From NCBI RefSeq assembly GCF_003473485.1, contig NC_053046.1, forward strand, positions 30,333,332 through 30,397,331: 64,000 nucleotides of DNA, read 5' to 3'. A program made the translations under genes and the position numbers. The stretch is from Medicago truncatula. Lineage: Eukaryota > Streptophyta > Magnoliopsida > Fabales > Fabaceae. The notes beneath the pieces are model-generated. The model saw only the letters and a list, made by a program, of their open reading frames with translations. It was not told where the DNA came from and did not search any database. Of this stretch, positions 34,651 to 45,050 are shown piece after piece. How positions within the stretch are numbered: the stretch's first letter is position 1; every line of letters begins with the position of its first letter.

Positions 34651-34771
34651 TACTCCTTCAGAATAATATTGTTGTATGTAATTAAAGTTGTATTAGAAAG
34701 GTAAAGTGACATTCATTTTAAAATTTTATTTTTTTTGTTAAAGCGATATTCATTTTAAAACGGAGGGAGTA
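34651..34771. mobile_element. Stowaway-like MITE (short)
   Basis: Left TACTCCTTCAGAATAATATT, right ATTTTAAAACGGAGGGAGTA. The right end is canonical; the left has decayed. Inner words AAGTGACATTCATTTTAAAA and AAGCGATATTCATTTTAAAA are a direct duplication of the right end. Confidence 0.65.
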
Positions 34772-35359
34772 ATTATTAGCAATCAGGATACCTAGTTATT
34801 CTTATACCGTTATAATTACAAATTCAACTCATTTAGATACATACACAAAAGTACAGATTAACCAATGTTTTCAATAATAATATCTATAAATTGAATTTTT
34901 TATTTCTACATTTTTTTTATTTGTAAGTGCGCTTAAACCATTTTAATTTATGATTGTGAGTTGTGACCATACAAATGTTCCTTTTTATGTTATCACCTGC
35001 TCTTTAAATGAACACTTGAAGGTGATAGTAATTTGAAGAATGGTGTTTTAAAACTAAAATCACGACATACTCAAGATAATTTAAACCATTACCAACAAAG
35101 TTAACATCCGTATGAGAAATGTCCTGAGCTTTTCTCTGCAGTATATAAAGAGAAATGTAGTTCTTGACATGAATTTTGAAGATAAGTCCACTTAGATTCT
35201 TCCAAATCCTTAATCTCTTCCATTAGAAAATTATTTTTGGTATCACTTTCAACATAGTTTTGAAGATCACTTTCTTACGACACGAGGAATTACTAACGGT
35301 TTTGATTTCTATAATAGAATATCAACAAATCAGTGAAAATCGGAGTTGACTCGGAAGAT

Positions 35360-36579
35360 TGATGAGATAAAACCGCAAGTGCACGGTTTTACCGAAGTAG
35401 TTATAAAAGAGTATCGTTCTGACAGGGAGTAGTTTAATTCAATTAACCTTTGATGATGATTAGAGGAGAATAGAGTTGTAAGTTGGGGTTTTCAAACGAT
35501 TGAAAGATAATATAATAAAAGGAGTCTTGGGATCATTGGTTCATCTAAATGACAAGTCCTTCACAAACCAAACTATAAGCTTATAACTTTATGTTAGACC
35601 TAATTTCTCAAGACAGTTTCTCTTTTGTTCCTCTAGCAACCAAGCCTATTTCGCTGACTTGATTACTATTAGATTTTGGTTCCTCTAACAACCAAGCCTA
35701 TTTCGCTGACTTGATCATTATTAGTTCCCTTGAAGATCGAAACTATATTTCTCAAAGATTGCAAAGACTATTTCGCTGCCTTTGAAATCCTTGTCTAAAT
35801 TCACTTGTTCGAATATCAAAGCTCCACTTTCGTTTTATGAATTGATATTTGAGATGATGGATAAACAATTATAAACCCTCCACTTTCGTTTCCACAGTTT
35901 GATAATGGTTGATCCATGTTAAAGCGGTGAATTTAGATAAGAAATTAGGGTTACATATGATTAAGGCTTAGAGCTTGACTTGATTAGGATTATGTCATTT
36001 AGACTTATCCAACAATCCCAAAACAAAGAGAAGTCTACTCACTCATGTTCATCGTAGACATGGAGAAGAAGAGAGAAAGCATAAAAGTAAATGACAAGAA
36101 AGTAAAGGAAAAGAAAAGAACTTTTATTAGAAAGACAATTGTCACTTATTGAATTCCAAGAAAAGATGAATATTTGTGATGGCTAGCTACTCTATTTATA
36201 GCATACATTCAACTTAAAATCTAAGCAATTACATTACTAGAATGTTCCACAAGAAACTGCGGGCTAAAATAGAGTAGCTTAAAATCTAAGCAAAAGCAGC
36301 AAAAGTGACTTTGGAGGGTGGCACGGCCGTGCCAAGCTTCTGACTTTGGGGGAGACATATTTTTGTCTCCGAATCTTCGTATTTTCGTACCGAATCAGCT
36401 CCAAGTCCCTTTCTTTTGCTCCAAGACTCAATCCATCCAATATTCGTTCCTGAAATATAATAAAATGCAATTTGTAGTAAACTATCTCAAAAAGGAAATA
36501 ATATTAACATAAAATAAACTTAAATCTATTTAAAACGAAACTAAATAACATATTAAAATAGATAATAAACGACTCATCA
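35360..36579. mobile_element. Solo LTR with AAGAT target duplication
   Basis: The 1,220-bp unit starts TGATGAG and ends CTCATCA, perfect 7-bp terminal inverted repeats with the TG...CA of LTRs. AAGAT lies directly on both sides (35355-35359 and 36580-36584), an exact 5-bp target duplication. No primer-binding site, polypurine tract or polyprotein is inside, so the element was reduced to a single LTR by recombination. The CCGCAAGTGCACGGTTTTAC start is like LTRs of Tat/Ogre-type Ty3/gypsy elements, by memory only. Within it, GGTTCCTCTAACAACCAAGC and CCTATTTCGCTGACTTGAT occur twice about 67 bases apart. Confidence 0.9.
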
Positions 36580-36584
36580 AAGAT

Positions 36585-36790
36585 CCTTGTTATTTTTCGG
36601 CAATGTCGTGAACTTCCTCATCCATATCTATCACTACGAATCGTATGCCCTTATGCTTCATGGCATGATCAAGAGTAAACGACTCATCACATAACAAACA
36701 TAAACCCATTTCCATCTTACCTCCCACTTCTAAGCACTCCAAATTTTCATGAGAGAACTCAATGATTGAATGAACTTCAATGATGAAGAT
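36585..36790 (-). pseudogene. Ty3/gypsy gag-pol remnant
   Basis: Minus-strand translation gives FSHENLECLEVGGKMEM, then LCLLCDESFTLDHAMKHKG and IRFVVIDMDEEVHDIAEK with a stop. The CxxC...H spacing followed by an acidic linker is the usual transition from gag zinc knuckle to protease in plant gypsy elements. The solo LTR adjacent at 36579 inserted into or next to this remnant. No longer functional. Confidence 0.6.
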
Positions 36791-37474
36791 TAAATTTAAA
36801 AATACAAGAGAGAGTTTTCATAGAAAAAAAAAAAAAGATAAATTTTGTGAATTAAGAATTGTTTTCATTGAAGACAATTAATCTAGCTATATAGCTAAGC
36901 CATTTACAAAGTGATCTATTGAAATATTTTATTTTTAATTTATTTAGATAAATAAAATGACAAATAACTATTGAAACTCACACATAAAGGATCCAATGTT
37001 CAAACCTTATTCATGATGTCTGGCCAAACAAATTCGGAATTTTACCAATTAAGCTAGATTTATAGACGGCGTATTCAAATATTCTAGAGCTCTTTCCACT
37101 CACAAATGACACCTCCGTCTAAAAGAAATAACAAACTAAAAGGAAAATATTACCCCATAGTAATTTTATGTGACAAATGATATACAGTATCAGTCGTAAT
37201 TCAAGAATCATGTGTAAATGTTAACGAAACATTCAAATTGAGGTTTTTACAAAATACATTCAATAATATTTAAAAAAATTCTTCAATTTTTAAAATTAAT
37301 TTACGGTTTTATTTTAAATCGGTTTGAAAATTTAAACAACCCTTCTCCTTATATCATTTTATTATTATTTCTTATTAATTATGTGGATGTTTACTCTCCC
37401 TCCGGTCACTCACTTTCTGCTGATATATTAACCACCATAACCATAATAATTTTGTGAACCAATAAAAAATAAAA

Positions 37475-40400
37475 ATGTTATCATCTTGCAATTGCAATTG
37501 CAATACAATCATATTCTCTTTCCCCAATAACAAACTATTATTGAAGCATACGCAACTGAAACTGAAACTGAAACATAGACAAACCGTGTCGGTAGCAGCT
37601 TCCATTCACCACGACAGCCTCAGAGTTCTTGAATGGGACAAACTCTCCGATTTGGTCTCTTCCTTTGCTACCACTTCCTTGGGTCGTCATGCCCTCAAGG
37701 TATTCATAACATATTAGAACCAATCTTACTAGTTTTCATATCTATATTTTTTGGTTTATGGCCAACTGGGGAATTCAGAGTTCGAACCCCGCTCCTAGTA
37801 TATCAAATATCCATGCACCACTTTGAGTTGTATTTACGAGACAAGTTTTGATTTTATATAATTAGGCCTAGTTTGGATAAACAAATTAATTAAGAGTTTA
37901 TAACGTAAACACTTATGATATAAATAAGCTATTTCTTTAAATCAAATCAAATTGCTTTCATATAAGCTATAAGTTGTTTCCATAAACTATCATGTAGAGC
38001 TTATGGAAATAAATTGTACACAACTTATGAACAATTTTTTTTTCCCTGTGTGTATATTTAAGTATGAGTTTGTCACTAGGTGATTAGGAAGGAAAAAAAA
38101 AAAAAAGAAGTAGCTTATTAGATTGAATTAAGGATTTATATTGTGGGTGTTCATGGAACAGGATCAACTATGGTCCCAGAATCAAACTTACGAAGAAAGT
38201 CTTAAACTTCTCGAAGAAACCAATGCCGCAGTTGAAATGCACAAACATGGCTCTTGCAGGTTGCACTTCGGACATATTGATGCTATGCTGGTTGGTAACT
38301 AGTGTATAAAGTAGGTTCTTTTTTATGATATCAGATAATGTTCCTGTTAGCATTGATGCCAAGTTGTTGATTTATGGTTTCTGTAGGTGCAAACTGCAAT
38401 TCAAAGTGCACGGAGAACCATACTGGTAACTGGCTATGAGGCAAATGCTGTTTTATCTCTTCTTCAGAGTGCTGACACTTTGCAGGGTGATTTAAAAGCT
38501 ACAATTAAGCAAGACAAAGATTGGTATAGTCGTTTCATGCCTCTTACAGAAGTGGTAATTATGTAATGAGTTTTTGAATACATATCATATGATTAGTACT
38601 TCCATTTCAATTGTGTTCAGTTGTAGTTGTAAAGAGGTTTTTTTTTAAGTTTTCAAACATTTAATAGTTTCTTATATTAAACTAGGGTTTAAGAAATTCT
38701 GCAACCACAATCTGGGCTGTGATATCAAGAGTTGTGATGTCTTCGTGTCTACGATTGAGACCGCATTTGATTGCACTTATCAGCAATGCTAAGATTCGTG
38801 GCATGAGTGCAATTTTAAATCTTGAATAGAACACCATTTTTGTATAAATTCTAGAAAGTAAGACATAAAGTGGAAAAAAGTAAAAATTTTGTTAACTATT
38901 AGTCAAAATTGTTTGCTAAAGCCAAACCGGACACCCATAACATGGTGGTCCAAGGTTCAGATCCCCGTTGGGAGAGGTACTCACATTTAGTGTTCAACTT
39001 TGCCTCAAATAGGATTGCCTCCAATAGAAGATACCTGTTGAAAACCAAAATTTGAAAAAGACAAACCAACCCCAATTTACTCCATGTCTGATACTTTTTT
39101 CTCCTTATAAATATATTTGCAGATAATGGATCTTGTCATCAATCGATCTTTGGTTAAAGAGATAGAGCAAGTTATTGATGAAGATGGCTCTATCAAGGAC
39201 TCTGCGGTTTGTTCCATATCTCGCACAAGTTTCCTTTTTCTAATCCTACATTATGACAGTTATTACCTGTTGGTTTTCTTTGATTTGAGTTGGCATGGGA
39301 TTTGTTGCATCTTGGCTCTTTTTAATATTCCTCATTACATAGTATTTTCGAAGACAAAAATCTTCAAAGATGCATCTATCCTCTGTTGCTGCCAATCTGC
39401 CATACATCTAGCTTACTGTCAATTGCTTGTCTTATTGCAAACAACTGTATAACTAAAACTTACATCCTTGTTATAGAGTTCAGAGCTTAGAAAGTCACGT
39501 CAACAAGTACAAGTGCTTGAGAGAAAGGTAACTCCTGTTTACTTTACCATAATTGTAATGTGGTTTCTGGAGATACATTGTGATGATCAGACACACCGGT
39601 TAAAGTTGTAATTTCAATTTTTGAGTTTCACATGAACCAACTATCGAAAAAGCTTAACCTTTTAGAAGAAGACGGATGAATGGTTTTACAATATATAACA
39701 CGTCTCCTCAGGCAAGAACCCTTTGGGCGTGAATCTTATAACATGGACAATACAATGACTACCTAATATCTTGCTGAAACTCAACTTCCTATTAGTGGGG
39801 ATGGCAAGGATCAACCTCTAAGTAGCAAGACCACTTGGTCATACGACATGTCATCCCAAAACGTTAGGCTTTTAGGCAAAATCACATGAATGATTTTATA
39901 TTATCTCTAACAGAGTTCATTTTATACTTATTATTTTGGTTTATTTGTTTTCTTTGTTTAGGTACAACAGTTAATGGAAAGCTTAATCAGAAGTGAAAGG
40001 AGTGAAACATCAATTCTTGTAAGATACACTTTACTGTACATGCATTTTCCCCCCAAACATTTCTTTCTTTCCCTATTGATTTTGTTAGAATTCAAACAGG
40101 AAGTGAATAACATTGATGGCAGGTGGTGCATAAGAACTGATTCTGGACAGAAAACAAGTTTTAAGGGCCTATTGTTGTCCAGGTTTATAAAATTTCTCAA
40201 CATAGCTTTGATTATTCATTGATGGCATAAACTTCCATCGCTTATATATAGTAATTTTTTTGGTAGTAGTTCAGGAGTTGGAAGTACTATCGAGCCACTT
40301 TCTGCTGTTCCCTTAAATGATGAGTTGCAGCGAGCAAGAAGTTTGGTAGCAAAGGCTGAGGCCGATGTGCTCTTGGCATTAACCAGAAAGGTTACAACTT

Positions 40401-43400
40401 AAAGGCATAACCTGACATTTTGTCTTTGAATTAACAAAATAATACATCAATGATTGAGCTTAGCTATGATTTGTGGGATGTCCTATCTGACTAAAGAGTA
40501 CATTAAAATGAGCCTAATTCTAGGGATATAGTTTGTATCTGTCATAAAAGTTAGAACTTTTCCTAAAATAGCTAATCGACTACACAAGGTCCTCCAACAT
40601 CATTCTTTCCGTGTTTTCTTATTCTCTTTCTCTTATGTTATTTCATAATTTGTGTGCAGATTCAGCTGGACGTTGATGATATTGAAAAGATACTAGACAG
40701 TTTGGTTCAACTAGATGTGGTAAATACATTGTAATGTTTTTTTAGAGAAGTGGTTCATCAATGTCTTGTTTCCTTTCTCTGTTTTACCTCATGTACTAGT
40801 TCACTTGAGATTTGCTCTTGAAGTTTATTGGATCTCTTTTTAATGTACATCCTTGAGAGTTGTGATGGGTGGTATTTTTTACAGCTGCTTCGGTTGACTG
40901 TTTTGCGAAGTTGTTCTACACTTTTGTTTTCATTTCATGTATCAAATCTCATTTATATATCAAGTTATCTCTTGTGTCATACTGTAAGAGAAATTTCTTT
41001 TTGTTGTAATTCAGTCAAATGAACCTGTAGGCTGTAGCTTGTAAAAATGAAAATTTGGCCGGGGTTGATTAGAACATACTAAACCACATTTAGTCATGGC
41101 AATATAAAATTAAAATTTTCTGCGCATGCTTTTGAAGGTGACCCTGTTGGCAGTTTCTATTTTTGAAAAAATTGTAAACACATGTTTTTTGTGTGAAAGA
41201 TAATAATGTTTTTCATATTATGCAGATTAATGCCCGTGCTACCTATGGTCTTTCATTTGGAGGATCAAATCCCAATATATTTCTTCCTGATAGGAATAAC
41301 TCTTCTACTGCTGAATCCTTAACAAGGAATGACACTTTGAATGGACCGTTACCTGACAATAGGGAATGGATATTGTATCTTCCCAAAGCTTATCATCCTT
41401 TATTACTCCAGAGCCATAGGGCAAATTTAAAGAAGGTTAAAGAGGATGTCAATATTGCAACTTCAGTTAAGTCAAATAACACAAGCCTACCGTTTGTTCT
41501 CTATTCCCTTCCTTGTTTTCCTTTTAGATATTTGATATTATCAGTGACTTTAAGACTGTCTAGTGCTTATCATTTATCTGAGTGTCGTTTTAGGCTCTTT
41601 AATCTAGACTCATAATAAAGCACTTCTGGTTGCCAGGTTTCTGCACTGGACAAAGCCCAACCACAGCCAGTACCAGTTGACTTTTTGGTATCTAATAAAA
41701 CTCGTGTTATAGTTATAACTGGCCCTAATACTGGCGGTAAAACGATATGTTTGAAGACTGTAGGATTGGCTGCTATGATGGCAAAATCAGGTGTTCAATG
41801 TTTCCTATCTCTCTCTCTCTCTCTCAACGTCTACCTTTATTCTATCAAGTTAAAGTTCATTTTGTTTGATTTATTATCATGATGAGCCTCTTGATATTTA
41901 ACCTTTCTGACTTGAGATATGAATTGAATATTTTTTCATTAAACTGATCCATGCTCTTAGTCACGGGTGTGAGGGGTGTTAGAAATATTTGTTGTCTTCG
42001 TCACAACCACCTTGGGCTTCCTTCATTGCATTCTTTAGCACTTTCATTGTGATGGGTGTGAAAGGGTGTTTTGAGACCACATCAACTAGAGATATGATCA
42101 AAGTAGTTCTAATTTGTTAATCATGTTGCGTGTGGTGAATTCGTAGTGCGGCAGAAGACATTGCTGCAGTGCTAAATGCAAAAGCGCAGTGAACATTGAG
42201 AGTGGCATTTGCTGCTGTGTTTTTTTCTGGAATTGCGGCCAGAGCGAGAGCCTTATCGCATGAACCCATCAACTCCAGGCATCACCCTGGTGTTTCCCAG
42301 CCGTGAAATAGAAGTTTTCGGCCATGGCATAGTTTTTCTGGCCATAACTTTAGTAAATCACCAGAAGTGAGGAAATAGAAGGAAAGAGCAAGACGATGAA
42401 ATGAGGAAGGAGGAAAAACAAGTTTTAATGTGGCAGCTGTTCTGTTTTAATAGGCAGGGAACCTTTTAAATTTAGGGTCTACTGTATTGCGCTTTTAATA
42501 AGCTCAATGGTGAACCTTACCTTCTATTTTTTTTTCTACCCACACCTCCCTTTTAATTATTATTAAAAGATTAAAGTACTTCTGACCTCACCACTTCTCC
42601 CCCCCTTTTTTTTGTTTACTTTTTCTTGCCTCTCTTCCTTCTCCTCCTCTTGCAATAACGGCTATCCTGCTATCCTCTTACAGCTATCCCAATTTTAGGA
42701 TCGGCCGCGCTGTGTCACTATTCCGAGATTAATAACATAGATTCTTATAAGTTATGGACAGCATCACCACTTGATTTAGTTTTTGGGGTGGAGTTAAGCC
42801 TAGCACAGTAGTTAGATGGTATCAGAGCCTTTTCCAGCTCTGTTATTGGGCCACATGCATTTATCCATGCTCCACCTGTCTAGTCCTGAGTGTGGGTGGT
42901 GTGTGTTGGAAACCCATGTGACCTTCATTGTGATCACCTCGGGCTGCCTTCACTGTGTTGAGCATGGGAGGGTTTGTTAAAATCCCACATTGACCAGAGA
43001 TATGAACAAAATAGCCTCTATAAGATTTGGATAATCCTTGCCCAATGAGCTGGCTTTTGATGTTGAATTAGGTCTAGCAAAAATTCTCTGAAATACTAAC
43101 CTTTTAATTATGATAAAATCTTCATTCTTTTAATCCACCATTGTCATTCATGAATATTCTATGTGGCCAAACATATGTAGCATATATTTTTCCTGCTTAT
43201 TTGTGTTTAAATACTCATAGGATATTTATGCTCTGAACCTGTCTTGATGCAGGTCTCTATGTTCTTGCTTCTGAATCTGTGCAAATTCCTTGGTTTGATT
43301 CTGTTTTTGCTGACATTGGTGATGAGCAGTCCTTATCACAGTCGCTGTCTACATTCTCTGGCCACTTGAAACAGATCAGTGTAAGGAAATTTGCTGTCAT

Positions 43401-45018
43401 TGTGTTAAATAGAACTTAATGCTGAAGGCACCTTCCTTTCTTAATTATTTTTTTGCATTTCTCAATATTTCATACTTTTTTTGATTGGATCAATATTTTA
43501 TAATTCAAGACATTATAGTGCTCCAATGAAATTGAGTGACTTATAAACATGTCAGTTGAGCTTGATTAGTATTTTAATTGCTGACTGTTACAGTTTACAC
43601 TCACGAGCAACACAATTTTCTTTTATCATGTCTCAACTACACAAGTTTTTTTGCTTTTAATTTGTGTTGCAGAATATTAAATTGCAATCAACAAGGCAGT
43701 CACTGGTGCTACTAGATGAGGCATGTATTGTGTGAGTTTATTTAACTGTTCAAATATGTAATTTCATGCAAGTGTATGACAGATAGAGAAATGTTTGCAA
43801 TTGTTAGGTTGGAGCAGGAACAAACCCCCTTGAAGGAGCAGCACTAGGAATGTCATTATTGGAATCTCTTGCTCATGGCGGTTGTTTATTGACTATAGCA
43901 ACGACTCATCACGGTGAACTGAAAACCCTGAAATACAGGTAGTCAATACAAATGATGAAGACAAAAACATTAACGGAAAACAATGATTTGACATATCTTT
44001 TAACTGACAATATCTGCACTTGTAAAAGAAAAAGGGTAAACAATAGAAAAGAAGTGGAAGGAAAATTATCAAAAACAAAACTTTTTGTAGCCAAATTTGT
44101 TTTACTACCTTTTAAAGGACATGGTTATTTTTCATAAAGGGGAACCCTGATTCTGAATGCATCTGTTAGAGTCACTATAGCAATATACCCCACTGTTGCA
44201 CCGACACTTTTGATTGAAGCCGTGTCTGATGTCCGGAAACATCACCATCACATGTGATTACATTCAATGAATTAATTTCTTAAAATATTGATAGTGTCGA
44301 CGTGTCTTGTTGTGTCTTTATGGTGCCCATAATGGCACCTCCCAATTCTAAATTATACTTTACTCTGACAGCTACTCAAAGAAAGTTTTGTACATTATTA
44401 TTTTTTGTAGTTTAGAGATGATCTGTTGTTGCTGCAGAACCTTTTATGCTATATCAACAAACAAGAAAAATTTCGATTAAATTAACAAGGAAATTTAACT
44501 TGTACTAGAGGTTTTTTCTTTTTATAAACAGGTAGTCACTGTAAAAAACTTTACAATATCAATGGATCATAATTGAATCCATTGCTTTGATACGTGTGTT
44601 CTGTGTATCTTTTCTTTCGTTTATTTTCTTTTAAAGCATTACATGGATATGTTTTGTTTTCTGTTGCCTCAAGTTTTGCTTACATGGGTTTCATTTCATG
44701 AGCAGTAATGAGGCCTTTGAAAATGCATGTATGGAGTTTGACGAAGTGAATTTGAAGCCAACTTACAAGGTTCTATGGGGCATACCTGGTAAGCACTCTA
44801 ACTCATGAATATAGTAATCATCATAAGATTTTTGATATGCTTTTTCTTGCTTTTAAATTTTATGTTTTCGCTATGCTGTTTTTTTTACTGCCCCCCCTGT
44901 TTTTGCCAATGTGTTCATCCTTTTCTTAAGCAAAGATTGGTATACAAAGGCATCACTGATAACTGAGATCTCACCTAGGCTGGCACCTAAGCTAACACCA
45001 ATCATTTTCAGCATACCA

Positions 45019-45050
<32 letters not shown>

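Noticed and set aside
38291..38300. Alternative donor GTAACT at 38295 for MutS2 exon 2
   Set aside because: It leaves phase 1, which does not match the acceptor at 38386; GTTGGT at 38291 keeps the frame.
43720..43730. GT donor at 43725 for the MutS2 exon ending in DE
   Set aside because: It would add GCAT and break the frame of the invariant Walker B motif; the GC donor restores it.
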